Source of the DNA: G963717155 sp963717155
GTDB taxonomy: Bacteria > Actinomycetota > Thermoleophilia > Gaiellales > JALYLC01
Length of the DNA: 64,000 nt
Assembly (NCBI GenBank): GCA_963717155.1
Contig: OY970326.1
Coordinates: 1,116,001 to 1,180,000, forward strand
Direction of reading: 5' to 3'
Position numbers and translations under genes: made by a program. Positions within the stretch are counted from its first letter, which is position 1. Each line of letters begins with the position of its first letter. Positions 1 to 9,024 of the stretch are shown piece by piece. The notes under the pieces were generated by a model, which worked only from the letters and a program-made list of their open reading frames with translations, ran no database searches and had not been told where the DNA came from.

Positions 1-1408
1 TCAACGCGATGGCTGCGCTGGTGATCCGCGAGTCGCTCGACGCGATCAGCGAGCTCACGAAGTCGTTCGAGAAGATGACCTGTTGGAGCGCGGCCGTGGC
101 GATGCCGAGCGGAACGAAGACCGCTCCCAGCGCGAGAAGCTCACGCCCGCGCACCCGGTATGCACCCGCAGCGGCCACGATGATCTGGCCGGTGCGGCGC
201 GATTGCTCGAGCGGCGCGAACGGTGCAGGGCTCCAGACGGTTCGTCGCGCCAGGAACACCCCGAACAGGACGAGTGCTGCAAGCAGCAGCAGGATCACTC
301 CGGGATGGCGGGAGAGCTTGTTGTACACGACCGAGCCCGCCGCGATCACGCCGCAGAACGCGCCGGTCACGCTCGGGCCGAACGTCGAGCCGAGCGGTAC
401 GGTCGGGCTCGACGAGCGCAGGCCCGCCATCCATCGGAACGGCTCGCGCCACTGTCCGTGCTGGGCGGGTCCGTCGGGGCCGTTGTTGAGCCCGGGCTCG
501 TACTGTCCCCACCTGCCCTCGTAGCTGAGCCAGGCGAACTGTCCGGTCGTTGCGGTCCCGTCGGGCACGACCACGGTGTCGACCGCAGTCCGGGTCGATG
601 GCCCGAGCGAGTTGTCGCAGCCGAAGCCCGCGCCGTTCTGACCGGTGCCGAGATAGAGCGCGGCGTCGTAGTAGTTCGCGTGCGATCCCGACGCCGGATA
701 CACCACCGGATGGTCGCCTTCGCGCTCGAGCTTGGTCGAGTCCCAGGCTGCCAGCTCGCCTCCGCCGTGCTGTGCCAGGGCGATCCGGTCCGGCGCCCGC
801 GCGAGGGCCGCGTCGACCGAGCTCGTACCGTCCCAGGCGAGCTGGATCATCTCCCAGTCGCCCTCGTGCACGTCGTTGAACTGGTTGAAGTACCAGAAGA
901 ACCAGTACTGCAGGGCGACGCCGCTCACGCCCGGCTCGCTGACGACGTGGGCGTAGGTGGTCGGCTTGCGGCCCTGCATCAGGTCGCGTGACGCCTTCTC
1001 GTAGGTGCAACCGGGGTGGAGGGGATCACCTGGGAGATCGAGGTAGTAGTCGCCGCCGAGACCCGCCACCTGCGCCGCCGTGGGTCCGTTCGCGACGGTC
1101 GTGAACCCGGTCTGCCCGTCGGAAGGGCCTCGCAGGAGCTTGACGGCCGGGTTGCCGAGCACGACCGCCACCGGCGCCGGGACGAACTGCTCGCCCTCGT
1201 TGTCGCAGGGCGCCGACTGCTTCTTCAGCATCACCATGGGGGCGTACCGGGCCGCGAGCTGTTGCTCGGGTGTGGCCGCCGCAACGGACGCCGACGCCGT
1301 GCCCACCCCCGGGATCGCGAGGACCGCGATCGCGAGGAGAGCCGCGCACGCCCAGCGATCGTGAGGGCGGGAGACGTTGCGCGGCACTCCGGCGATTCTC
1401 TCGCACAT
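1..1408 (-). CDS. Vps62-like (DUF946-type) secreted, membrane-anchored protein, 3' end missing
   Basis: The open frame begins at an ATG whose codon is 1408-1406, with GGAG about 6 nt upstream, and runs off the left edge without a stop (about 469 residues visible). An N-terminal hydrophobic stretch ending in small residues (about 18-45) looks like a signal peptide. The middle contains YWFFWYFNQFND, HEGDWEMIQL and HPVVYPASGSHANYY, which resemble the core of the Vps62/DUF946 family, a fold of unknown activity. A transmembrane segment (VILLLLAALVLFGVFLA) and a second hydrophobic region follow, so the domain should be extracytoplasmic. It is transcribed convergently with nothing; tRNA-Cys lies just upstream on the same strand. 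Family assignment is from motif memory only. Confidence 0.75.
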   Translation of the reverse strand, partial: MCERIAGVPRNVSRPHDRWACAALLAIAVLAIPGVGTASASVAAATPEQQLAARYAPMVMLKKQSAPCDNEGEQFVPAPVAVVLGNPAVKLLRGPSDGQTGFTTVANGPTAAQVAGLGGDYYLDLPGDPLHPGCTYEKASRDLMQGRKPTTYAHVVSEPGVSGVALQYWFFWYFNQFNDVHEGDWEMIQLAWDGTSSVDAALARAPDRIALAQHGGGELAAWDSTKLEREGDHPVVYPASGSHANYYDAALYLGTGQNGAGFGCDNSLGPSTRTAVDTVVVPDGTATTGQFAWLSYEGRWGQYEPGLNNGPDGPAQHGQWREPFRWMAGLRSSSPTVPLGSTFGPSVTGAFCGVIAAGSVVYNKLSRHPGVILLLLAALVLFGVFLARRTVWSPAPFAPLEQSRRTGQIIVAAAGAYRVRGRELLALGAVFVPLGIATAALQQVIFSNDFVSSLIASSDSRITSAAIAL

Positions 1409-1478
1409 CGCCTGCTCCGCGCTCACGCATCGCCGCGAACAGGCTGCCGCGACGGAGCAGCAGGCGGACGATCAGAGA

Positions 1479-1548
1479 GGCGACGGTCGGATTTGAACCG
1501 GCGTAGACGGCTTTGCAGGCCGCTGCCTAACCCCTCGGCCACGTCGCC
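1479..1548 (-). tRNA. tRNA-Cys (anticodon GCA)
   Basis: On the minus strand the 5' acceptor GGCGACG pairs with 3' CGTCGCC. The anticodon loop reads CTGCAAA, giving anticodon GCA, and the T arm contains GGTTCAAATCC. Length is 70 nt and no CCA is encoded at the 3' end. Confidence 0.95.
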
Positions 1549-1592
1549 CGGTACGGGCGCACTGTACCGGGCCACCGCACGCGCCGAGCCTG

Positions 1593-2525
1593 TTACCCGG
1601 CCGCGCCGCCGCTCGAGAACGTCTGCAGCAGGGTCATCATCGCCGGCCCGAGGATGACGATGAACATCGCCGGGAAGATGAAGAGCACCGTCGGGAACAG
1701 CATCTTGATCGGCGCCTTCATGGCCTTCTGCTCGGCCGCCATCTGACGCTTGTTACGGAGATCCTGCGCCTGGACGCGAAGCACGCGCGCCAGCGAGATG
1801 CCGAGCTGATCCGCCTGGATGATCGAGCGCGTGAAGCTGGTCATCGACTGGAGCTCGAGGCGCTCGGCGAGGTTCTTGAGCGCCTGTGCCCGGCTCTCGC
1901 CCATTCGCATCTCGTGGATCAGGTTCTTCATCTCCTCGATCAGCGGGCCCTTCATCTTCTCGCTGATCTTGGCGACCGCCGCATCGAACCCGAGACCGGC
2001 CTCGACCGAGACGGTCAGGAGGTCGAGGATGTCGGGCAGCGTGATGTTGATCTCTTCCTTGCGCCGCTTCGTCTTGAACGTCAGGACGTAGTCGGGCGCG
2101 ATGAAGCCGATCGCGGCGCCGCCGATGCCGAGCATCAGCGCCCCCATGAACGGCACGACGCCGATGCTTCCGAGGATCAGGCCGAGAAGGATCATCCCGC
2201 CCGTCAGGCCGCTCTTCAGCGCGAGGAAGTTCGCCGGCGTGAGTCGCTGCTCGAGTCCGGCCATCGCGATCCGCCGGCGGAGCTCCTGCGGACTCGCCGT
2301 ACCCGGGAGGCGGGTGGCGATCCGGGTGAGCCGGTGCAGGCCCGGAGTGATCAGTCGCTTCGAGACGGTCTTCGCGAGCTCGCGGTCGCGTACCGCGGCG
2401 ATTCCGCCGTAGGTGCGCGCGCGGTTGAGGGAGACGGCCGTCTGCTTCTGGCGGACGGTCAGGAGATCGAGCACGAAGTATGCGGCGAGGCCGAATGCGG
2501 CGACGGCGAGGAGGAGGAGTAGCAC
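1593..2525 (-). CDS. tadC: TadC, inner-membrane platform protein of the Tad/Flp pilus
   Basis: A 310-residue protein of the type II secretion F (GspF/TadC) family, which forms the membrane platform on which the TadA ATPase drives pilin assembly. It shows a hydrophobic N-terminal anchor, two membrane segments around residues 110-145, a cytoplasmic helical domain with the family pattern LPDILDLLTVSVEAGLGFD, and a C-terminal membrane segment. Start is GTG at 2525 with GGAG about 5 nt upstream. It is the last gene of the tad operon, 10 nt after the VWA-TadB gene, which should be its heteromeric partner. tRNA-Cys follows on the same strand. Confidence 0.93.
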   Translation of the reverse strand: MLLLLLAVAAFGLAAYFVLDLLTVRQKQTAVSLNRARTYGGIAAVRDRELAKTVSKRLITPGLHRLTRIATRLPGTASPQELRRRIAMAGLEQRLTPANFLALKSGLTGGMILLGLILGSIGVVPFMGALMLGIGGAAIGFIAPDYVLTFKTKRRKEEINITLPDILDLLTVSVEAGLGFDAAVAKISEKMKGPLIEEMKNLIHEMRMGESRAQALKNLAERLELQSMTSFTRSIIQADQLGISLARVLRVQAQDLRNKRQMAAEQKAMKAPIKMLFPTVLFIFPAMFIVILGPAMMTLLQTFSSGGAAG

Positions 2526-2535
2526 TACAGCTCCA

Positions 2536-4413
2536 TCAGTAGCGGAAGTTGACCATCTTGCGGAGGATCACGGTTCCGAGGCCGATCAGCACCAGGCCGA
2601 TGATGATCAGGATGTGTCCTGCGCTCGTCTCGAAGAGCGGTGTCATGTACTTCCAGTTCATCAGGGAGAGCGCGATCCCGATGAAGAAGGGCATCCCGAC
2701 GAGGACGTAGGCCGATGCGCGGCCCATCGCCGTCAGCGCCAGCACCTTGCGCGAGAACTGCTCGCGCTCGCGCACGGTGTCGGCGACCATGTCGAGGATC
2801 TCGGCGAGCGAGCCGCCGACCTGCCGCTGGATGTTGACGGCGAGCACGACGAACTCGAAGTTGCGGCTCGCGAGCCGGTCCGCCATGCCCTGAAGGGCGT
2901 CGTCGGTCGACCGGCCGAGGCGCGTCTCGGCCTCGACTCGGGTGAACTCCTTGGCTGCGGGCTCGCCGCCGTCCTTGACGATCGTGCTCATCGCCTGGGC
3001 GAACGAGTGGCCGGCGCGGAGCGACGCGGCGACCGCGACGAGCGTGTCGGGGAGCTGCGCCTCGAACGCCTTGACCCGCTTGCTCGCCTTGCGCGAGACG
3101 TACAGGTGCGGGCCGAGGAGCCCGGCGCCGAAGGCGATCAGGCTGATGATCCAGGGGGCCCCGAGCATGAGGGACACGATCCCGAGGACGGCGCCCAGGC
3201 CGAGCTGGATGTAGAACAGCTCGGCGGCGCGGAGCGGCAGGTCGGCCTGCTGGAGCAGGAACCCGGACTTCTGCCAGTACTTGAGCCGGCCGAGCAGGCG
3301 CTCGGTGGAGACCAGCAGCTGCTGGAACAGCGGGCTGCGGCTGCCGCCCTCCTTCTCGACACGCTTCGCGGAGACCTGCGTGTAGCCCTCGATCCGCTTG
3401 TTGAGCTGGCGCTCGCTGCTCGGACGGAACAGGACGAGCAGGGCGAGCAGGATCGCGATGCCGACGGCGAGCGCCAGCAGCGGGCCCGCGAAGGGCGTGC
3501 TCGAGAGGGACGACACCGTGCCGTTGAGCTTCGGCGGGGCGACTGCGGGCGCCGCCGAGGCCTCGAAGCTCGCCTTCGCCGCCTTCGTGCCTGGCGCGCT
3601 GATGGAGAGCGAGATCTTCTTGGCCGGCAACGACGACGTGTACTCGAGAAGGTAGGTGCTGTGGAGGTCCCGGCCGATCTCGCGGTACACGGACTTGATC
3701 TCGTCCGTGCTGGCCTGGAACAGTCCGCCGCCGGTCGCAGTCGTGATCGACTTCAGGGCGCGCGGCTTGAAGGTGGGGCTCTTGAGCGCGATCGCATAGA
3801 TCGCGACGTCGGCGTCATGCGCGGCAGCGGTGACCTGGGCGAGCGTCGCCTTGGAGGACGTGTCATCGCCATCGGTCAGGACGATCAGCACGCGCCGTCC
3901 GGCGCCCGAATCGGCGAGCGTCTTCACGCCGTCGAGGAGCCCGTCGTACAGGGCCGTCCCGTCGTGCGGGGACACGACGATCTCGCGGAGAGCCGCGTCG
4001 ATCGAGGTGGGATCGCTCGTCAGCGGCAGGGCCGCCGATACCTCGTTGCCGAACGAGAGGACCGAGAGCTGGTCGATCGGCCGCTTGGCGGCGCTGAACG
4101 CCCGCGCGGCGGCGAGCGCCTTCGTGAGCGGGGCGCCCTTCATCGAGCGCGACGCGTCGATGATCTCGACGATCGCGGCTCCCTTGTTGGGATCCGAGAT
4201 GTGCAGGCCCGAGACGGGCCTGCCGTTCTCGGCGATCGAGAACGCCGGCGTGCCCTTCGCCGCGAGGCTCGGAGGAGCCTGCACGGTGACGGAGACGAGG
4301 GGCAGCCGCGAGGTCTCGACCCGCGTGACCCGGAGCGGCTGGGTGGCCGCGCTCGCCCCGGTCGCGAGGACCGCGAGCGACGCAAGCGCGACGATGACCG
4401 CCCGGTACCTCAC
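2536..4413 (-). CDS. tadB: VWA domain-TadB fusion, second platform protein of the Tad pilus
   Basis: A 625-residue protein in two halves. The N-terminal half has a signal peptide (about 1-23) and a von Willebrand factor A domain (about 77-255) with all MIDAS elements: DASRS (86-90), T153 in HDGT, and LTDGDD (179-184). A membrane segment (about 307-329) leads to a C-terminal TadB/GspF domain (330-625) with TLVAVAASLRAGHSFAQAM and RQVGGSLAEILD. Ordinary TadB proteins are about 300 residues and lack a VWA module. The start is GTG at 4413, overlapping the tadA stop as GTGA. Longer upstream starts would lie inside tadA and are unlikely. By topology the VWA domain should face outward, where it could bind metal-dependent ligands or pilin; that role is inference. 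Confidence 0.9.
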   Translation of the reverse strand: MRYRAVIVALASLAVLATGASAATQPLRVTRVETSRLPLVSVTVQAPPSLAAKGTPAFSIAENGRPVSGLHISDPNKGAAIVEIIDASRSMKGAPLTKALAAARAFSAAKRPIDQLSVLSFGNEVSAALPLTSDPTSIDAALREIVVSPHDGTALYDGLLDGVKTLADSGAGRRVLIVLTDGDDTSSKATLAQVTAAAHDADVAIYAIALKSPTFKPRALKSITTATGGGLFQASTDEIKSVYREIGRDLHSTYLLEYTSSLPAKKISLSISAPGTKAAKASFEASAAPAVAPPKLNGTVSSLSSTPFAGPLLALAVGIAILLALLVLFRPSSERQLNKRIEGYTQVSAKRVEKEGGSRSPLFQQLLVSTERLLGRLKYWQKSGFLLQQADLPLRAAELFYIQLGLGAVLGIVSLMLGAPWIISLIAFGAGLLGPHLYVSRKASKRVKAFEAQLPDTLVAVAASLRAGHSFAQAMSTIVKDGGEPAAKEFTRVEAETRLGRSTDDALQGMADRLASRNFEFVVLAVNIQRQVGGSLAEILDMVADTVREREQFSRKVLALTAMGRASAYVLVGMPFFIGIALSLMNWKYMTPLFETSAGHILIIIGLVLIGLGTVILRKMVNFRY

Positions 4414-5852
4414 GACGCCTGCCGCCCGAACGAGCCGTAGCCACCGGAGCGCTGCTCGACCTGGAAGAAGGCCGGCGGCAGGTGCACGCCGTTGCCGGCG
4501 AGCTTGTCCATGAACCCGGGAATGATCCCGGAGCACTGGAGCGGGCCGAGCAGGCGGTTCGAGCCGGCAGCCGGAATCTCGCTGTCGTCCTCGATCGGCT
4601 TGGCCCGGAAGATGTCCTGCATCGTCACGACGTCGGACTCCATGCGCAGCACCTCGGTCACGTAGGTCAGACGGCGCGTGCCGTCGACCAGGCGCGAGAC
4701 CTGCACCACGAGGTCGATCGCCGAGGCGATCTGCTCGCGGATGGCCTTCAGCGGCAGCTCGACGCCGGCCGTCAGCACGAGGGTCTCGACGCGCGAGAGC
4801 GCGTCGCGCGGGGTGTTCGCGTGGATCGTCGTGATCGAGCCGTCGTGGCCCGTGTTCATCGCCTGCAGCATGTCGACGGCCTCGGGGCCGCGGACCTCGC
4901 CGACGACGATGCGGTCGGGCCGCATGCGCAGGGTGTTGCGCACGAGATCGCGGATCTGCACGAGGCCCTTGCCCTCGATGTTCGCCGGGCGGGACTCGAG
5001 CGTGATCACGTGCTGCTGGCGCAGCTGGAGCTCGGCGGCGTCCTCGACCGTGATGATGCGCTCGTCGTCGGGAATCGCCGCAGACAGCACGTTCAGGGTC
5101 GTCGTCTTACCGGAGCCGGTGCCGCCGGAGATCAGGATGTTGAGCTTGCCCTTGACGCACGCCTCGAGGAACTGGGCGCACTTCGGCGTCAGCGAGCCGA
5201 AGCGCAGCAGGTCCTCCATCTTGAAGGGGTCCTTGCGGAACTTCCGGATCGTGAGCGTCGGGCCGGACACGGCGAGCGGCGGGATGATCGCGTTCACACG
5301 CGAGCCGTCGGGAAGCCGTGCGTCGACCATGGGCGACGCCTCGTCGACGCGCCGGCCGATCCGCGAGATGATCTTGTCGATGATCCGCAGGAGGTGCTGG
5401 TCGTCGACGAACGCGGCCTCGGTCTCGACGATCTTGCCGCGTCGCTCGATGTAGATGTGGTTCGAGCCGTTCACCATGATCTCCGTGATGGTGTCGTCTC
5501 GAAGGAACGGCTCCAGCGGCCCGTAGCCGAGGATGTCGTCGGCGATCTCGCGCGCCACCTGTGCCCGCTCCTGGCGGGTCAGCGGGGTCTTGTCGAGCGC
5601 AATCGCCTCGTCGACGGCCTCGCGGACGCGCTCGGCGAGCTCGACGGAGCCCTCCGCCTCGGCCCGCGCGAACAGCCGCGGGCCGATCCGGGTGATCACG
5701 TCGTGGTGGACCCGGCTCTTGAGCTCGCCGAACGGGTCGACCGTGACCTTCTCGGGCTCGTTGACGATGATCGAGGCCGGAACCGGGAGGTTGTCGCCCC
5801 CGCCGCCGCCGCCCTGCGTGCTGCCTGACTGAATCCGCGACTGGAGACTCAT
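4410..5852 (-). CDS. tadA: TadA/CpaF, secretion ATPase of the Tad pilus
   Basis: A 480-residue hexameric AAA-type secretion ATPase of the GspE/VirB11 superfamily that powers Flp pilin assembly from the cytoplasm. Visible elements are a Gly-rich N-terminus, an N-terminal domain ending near residue 235, Walker A GGTGSGKTT (243-251), an Asp box ITVEDAAELQL (267-277), Walker B RIVVGEVRG (314-322) and the His box GHDGSITTIHAN (335-346). Length and motifs are complete. ATG start at 5852. It sits 3 nt after tadZ and overlaps the VWA-TadB gene by 4 bp, so all are probably co-translated. Confidence 0.96.
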   Translation of the reverse strand: MSLQSRIQSGSTQGGGGGGDNLPVPASIIVNEPEKVTVDPFGELKSRVHHDVITRIGPRLFARAEAEGSVELAERVREAVDEAIALDKTPLTRQERAQVAREIADDILGYGPLEPFLRDDTITEIMVNGSNHIYIERRGKIVETEAAFVDDQHLLRIIDKIISRIGRRVDEASPMVDARLPDGSRVNAIIPPLAVSGPTLTIRKFRKDPFKMEDLLRFGSLTPKCAQFLEACVKGKLNILISGGTGSGKTTTLNVLSAAIPDDERIITVEDAAELQLRQQHVITLESRPANIEGKGLVQIRDLVRNTLRMRPDRIVVGEVRGPEAVDMLQAMNTGHDGSITTIHANTPRDALSRVETLVLTAGVELPLKAIREQIASAIDLVVQVSRLVDGTRRLTYVTEVLRMESDVVTMQDIFRAKPIEDDSEIPAAGSNRLLGPLQCSGIIPGFMDKLAGNGVHLPPAFFQVEQRSGGYGSFGRQAS

Positions 5853-5855
5853 GCG

Positions 5856-7118
5856 CTACGCCGCCTTCCGCATCTTGGAACGAATGCTCTGGCGCTTCTG
5901 ACGCCCGCTCCCGTCGCCGATCTCGAGCGGCGCCGGGGCGTCCGCCTCGACAGGGCGACGGCCCTTGCCCTGCTGCGGGAGCAGCGCCTCCGCCACGTCG
6001 GCGAGCGCCTTCGAGATCGAGGAGCGCGGAGCCGACATCGGCACCGGCACGCCGCGGTTCACGGCGATGGGTACCTCGCGGTCGTACGGCAGCTCACCGA
6101 TCGCCTTCAGGTCCAGGGCCTTCTCGACCTCGGACTGCTTGAGCTCGACCCGCGGCTGCGGGCGGTTCATGATGAAGCCGATCCGCTCGACGGGGTAGTG
6201 CAGCATGCCGAGCGTCTGGAGCGTGAGCTTGATGTTCTTGACGGTCGGGATATCCAGGCTCGCCATCAGGCACAGCCGGTCCGTCCGGTCGAGCGTCGCG
6301 AGCGTGGTGGAGTGGAAGTGCGCCGGCGTGTCGACGACGATCACGTCGTACGCCTGCTTCGCCACCTCCAGGAGGTGCGCGACGCGGTCCTCGGCGACGA
6401 GCTCCGCGTCCTCGGGCCGGACGGGCGCGGGGATCACGTGCACGCCCGAGGGGTGCACGTTGACCGAGCCTGCGAGCTTGTCCGGGTCGAGGTCGCCCGA
6501 CGTCATGACGAGGTCGTAGATCGTCTTGGCCGGGTCGAGGCCCATCATGATCGCGCAGTCGCCGAACTGCAGATCGAGGTCGACGAGCAGCGTGCGGCGA
6601 CCGTGCCTGCGGGCGAAGATCGCGGCGAGGCCGCAGGCCGTCATCGTGCGTCCGACTCCGCCCTTGGGCGAGAAGACCGTCACGATCTTGCCCTCGGCCC
6701 CGCGACGCACGTGCGCCGCGCCGGCCGAGCGTCCTCGTCCCGCGCTCATGACGTGCGCCCGACGGATGGTGAAGACGAGCGCATCCGTCAACTGGGGCAG
6801 GAGCACGATGTCGGCGACGCCGTGTGCGAGCGCCTCGTGCAGCAGCCCCGTGGCCGAGCTCGTGGTGACGAGCACGATCGGTGCCGACGTGGCCTGGCGG
6901 ATCGCCTCGACGTCCTCGACCGGCATCCGGTCGGTCCGGCTCGAGCCGTGGAGCACGACCTGGGCGTTGGACGCTGCCAGCTTCTGAGCCGCTCGTGCGG
7001 GCTCGACGGCAGTGCCGACGATCTCGATCTCGGGGTGTGTCCCGAGTGCCTGGCGGACCTCGGCGAGGCCTGCGCACGCACCCGAGATGAACACGCGGAC
7101 GGGGGCGTTATCGCTCAT
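5856..7118 (-). CDS. tadZ: TadZ/CpaE-like pilus-positioning ATPase
   Basis: A 420-residue MinD/ParA-type protein. Residues 1-120 form an atypical receiver-like domain (VRVFISGACAG, then LVTTSSATGLLHEALAHG) without the usual phospho-acceptor Asp. Residues about 145-385 are the ATPase, with the deviant Walker A KGGVGRT (152-158), which replaces the usual second GK by GR. TadZ proteins localise the Tad machine to a pole. The ATG at 7118 shares its A with the cpaB stop (TGATG); a GTG one codon earlier is also possible. The C-terminus is basic. Its position between cpaB and tadA is typical. Confidence 0.93.
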   Translation of the reverse strand: MSDNAPVRVFISGACAGLAEVRQALGTHPEIEIVGTAVEPARAAQKLAASNAQVVLHGSSRTDRMPVEDVEAIRQATSAPIVLVTTSSATGLLHEALAHGVADIVLLPQLTDALVFTIRRAHVMSAGRGRSAGAAHVRRGAEGKIVTVFSPKGGVGRTMTACGLAAIFARRHGRRTLLVDLDLQFGDCAIMMGLDPAKTIYDLVMTSGDLDPDKLAGSVNVHPSGVHVIPAPVRPEDAELVAEDRVAHLLEVAKQAYDVIVVDTPAHFHSTTLATLDRTDRLCLMASLDIPTVKNIKLTLQTLGMLHYPVERIGFIMNRPQPRVELKQSEVEKALDLKAIGELPYDREVPIAVNRGVPVPMSAPRSSISKALADVAEALLPQQGKGRRPVEADAPAPLEIGDGSGRQKRQSIRSKMRKAA

Positions 7119-7888
7119 CACGCACCCCCGTTCGCCGGGCCGAGCGCCTTCAGGAATGCCTTGAGTCCGGCGACAGCCTTCTGCACCTGCGACGGCGCAA
7201 GCCCGTCGAACAGGATCGTCGACTCGGTCTCGAGTGCGGGCGGCGAGTCCTGCGCCTGCGTCTGCGGGCGCTCGACGAGCCAGATCTTCTGGAACTGCTC
7301 GGCGTACAGCAGCTTGGCCGCGTTGACGTCCGAGACCTTGAGCAGCACGCTCGCGCCGCCCTTCGGGTCCGGAGCCGTGAGCACGACCACGTTGGTCAGC
7401 AGCGGACGAGTGAAGCTCGGCCCGCCGTTGTCGCCCTTGTAGGCGAGCAGGACATCGACGTGGTCACCGTCGTGCAGCGTCCCGACGAGGCCCGAGTTGG
7501 GATCGATCGGGAGCGAGATCGCACGCTCGTTGGCGCGGATCTGCAGCGAGGTGCCCGTGGTGAGCGGGGGCTGGAAGATGGCGCTCGGGACCTGCTGCTC
7601 GTGGTAGATGGTCTGCGAGACCACGAGGTTGTCGAGCCCCTGGGTGCTGGTGAGCGCGCCCGGAACCTGGTCCGTCTGCACGATGGCCTTCGGCACGAGA
7701 AGGTGCTGGTCGATGACCTGCTTCCCGGTCGTGCCGGCTGGAATGTCGCGAGCGGCCACGAGGACCTGTACGCGATGCTGATTCTGCTGTGCCTTGTCGC
7801 GCACGTTTGACGTGTACAACAGCACGGCGACGACGGCTACTAGAGCCAGTCCGCCTGCGATGACTATGTTTCTGACGCTGTAGTTCAT
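7118..7888 (-). CDS. cpaB: CpaB/RcpC, Flp pilus assembly protein with SAF domain
   Basis: A 256-residue protein with one N-terminal membrane anchor (about 7-26) followed by an extracytoplasmic SAF domain (QVLVAARDIPAGTTG around residue 43) and a C-terminal RcpC-type domain containing GDHVDVLLAY. In Gram-negatives CpaB/RcpC works with the outer-membrane secretin. No secretin is present here, so a role in the cell wall or in pilus modification is more likely. ATG start at 7888. It directly precedes tadZ and follows a 126-nt gap carrying a hairpin. Confidence 0.92.
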   Translation of the reverse strand: MNYSVRNIVIAGGLALVAVVAVLLYTSNVRDKAQQNQHRVQVLVAARDIPAGTTGKQVIDQHLLVPKAIVQTDQVPGALTSTQGLDNLVVSQTIYHEQQVPSAIFQPPLTTGTSLQIRANERAISLPIDPNSGLVGTLHDGDHVDVLLAYKGDNGGPSFTRPLLTNVVVLTAPDPKGGASVLLKVSDVNAAKLLYAEQFQKIWLVERPQTQAQDSPPALETESTILFDGLAPSQVQKAVAGLKAFLKALGPANGGA

Positions 7889-7930
7889 GCGGCCCCCCTG
7901 AGCGGGTCCCTCCCGTTCGGACGATCCAAG

Positions 7931-7950
7931 CTCTGCCTCTATCGGCAGAG
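7931..7950 (-). other. Stem-loop in the gap between the TadE genes and cpaB
   Basis: CTCTGCC (7931-7937) and GGCAGAG (7944-7950) form a perfect 7-bp stem with a 6-nt loop, 43 nt upstream of cpaB and 64 nt downstream of the second tadE on the minus strand. No T-run follows, so it may be a weak attenuator or an mRNA stability element rather than a full terminator. Confidence 0.5.
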
Positions 7951-8014
7951 GGCGTCGGTTTCAATACCCTCGAGTTAGGCGTGATTCCGGTGTGGCCGGA
8001 GCGCCGTCGATCCG

Positions 8015-8431
8015 TCACTCCATGCGGAGCTGTGTGTGCGTGCTGAGCGTGCCGTTGGCCGAGAAGGCCATCACACCGAGCTTCCACGGATATGTGACCG
8101 TGACGTCGATGATGTCGCCCTGATCCCAGAGGGTCCCGTTGGGAGCCTGTGGGTTGTCGATCCCGATCACGGTGATCGTGAGATTCGACTGGTCCATGCC
8201 GACTGCGCTCGCCTGCACGGCCGCCTTCGCGAACGCGATGATCTGCGCAGGCGTCGACCCGGTGTGGATCGCGCCTGCACGAGCTCCGTCGCGCGCCGCC
8301 GTGGCGATCGACTCGTTGTTGAAGTACGTGATCCCGATCTGGAAGATGCCCAGCAGGAAGAGGAGCATCACGGGAATGACGAGCGCGAACTCGACCGCCG
8401 TCTGCCCTCGCTCGGAGCGTCGGCGGCTCAC
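8015..8431 (-). CDS. TadE-family pseudopilin (second copy)
   Basis: A 138-residue protein with a short basic N-terminus, the TadE prepilin-like motif RGQTAVEFALVIPVML (cleavage expected after Gly, before QTAVEF), one hydrophobic helix, then an exported domain beginning FNNESIATAARDGARAG. TadE/TadF pseudopilins are minor components needed for Flp fibre assembly. The GTG start at 8431 overlaps the upstream tadE stop as GTGA, which decides the start against longer in-frame extensions. It ends 126 nt before cpaB. Confidence 0.9.
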   Translation of the reverse strand: MSRRRSERGQTAVEFALVIPVMLLFLLGIFQIGITYFNNESIATAARDGARAGAIHTGSTPAQIIAFAKAAVQASAVGMDQSNLTITVIGIDNPQAPNGTLWDQGDIIDVTVTYPWKLGVMAFSANGTLSTHTQLRME

Positions 8432-8862
8432 GAGCCGCGGCTCTCGATGCGCATGGTGACCGTATGCGAGAGCGTCCCCGATGCGATGCTGAGCCCGAAG
8501 ATCGAGATCGAGTACGGCGCCGTCACCGTCGCCGCGACCGGATTGCCGGCAACCCAGCTGGGCGACGCCACGAGCGTCGTGCACCAGTTGTCAGCGGCGC
8601 ACGTGTGTCCGGAGGCTCCCTCGGACGACGCGATGGCCTGCGACCGCGAGGTCGCCTCGGTCGTGGCGTCGTAGGTCGACGACGCCCCGTACGTCGACGC
8701 CTTGCGGGCGGCGGCTCGTGCGGCGTCGGTGACATTGATGTAGTTCGAGAACGCCACACCGAACTGAAAGACGGCAAGCAGCAGCGTCGCGAGCACTGTC
8801 GCAATGAGAGTGAACTCGACCATGGCCTGACCACGCTCTTCGCGCCGCTTCATGCGTCTCAC
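8428..8862 (-). CDS. TadE-family pseudopilin (first copy)
   Basis: A 144-residue protein: basic N-terminus, the prepilin-like motif RGQAMVEFTLIATVLATLLL, a single membrane helix, then an extracytoplasmic region with the family pattern VTDAARAAARKAS and two cysteines (HTCAADNWC) that could form a disulfide. It overlaps the following paralogue by 4 bp. Start is GTG 8862 or ATG 8853, three codons apart. The two tadE-like genes diverge strongly outside the helix, so they are probably distinct minor pilins (TadE/TadF roles) rather than a recent duplication. Confidence 0.9.
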   Translation of the reverse strand: MRRMKRREERGQAMVEFTLIATVLATLLLAVFQFGVAFSNYINVTDAARAAARKASTYGASSTYDATTEATSRSQAIASSEGASGHTCAADNWCTTLVASPSWVAGNPVAATVTAPYSISIFGLSIASGTLSHTVTMRIESRGS

Positions 8863-8941
8863 AATCGGTCGGTTACGGGTAACCCGCCATCCCCCGTTCG
8901 CGGTATGCAGGGCGGCGCTTCATGTGCTTCCGAAAAACGCG

Positions 8942-8965
8942 GAGGCCCCGCCGTGGCGGGGCCTC
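8942..8965 (-). terminator. GC-rich hairpin downstream of the 9025-9207 pilin gene
   Basis: A 10-bp perfect inverted repeat (GAGGCCCCGC / GCGGGGCCTC) with a 4-nt loop lies about 60 nt past the pilin stop and before the tadE pair. No T-tract follows, so termination may be partial, letting pilin mRNA exceed read-through into the assembly genes. Confidence 0.65.
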
Positions 8966-9024
8966 GTACACGGGTCTGGCGCTGGCTCCCTGGGCTGCGG
9001 AGCCAGGCGCGCTCCGGCGCGTGC

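Noticed and set aside
2413..4440. 675-residue open frame on the plus strand
   Set aside because: It is the complement of the tadC/VWA-TadB genes. Such long antisense frames occur throughout this high-GC DNA; its composition is charged and Arg/Glu-rich with no family pattern.
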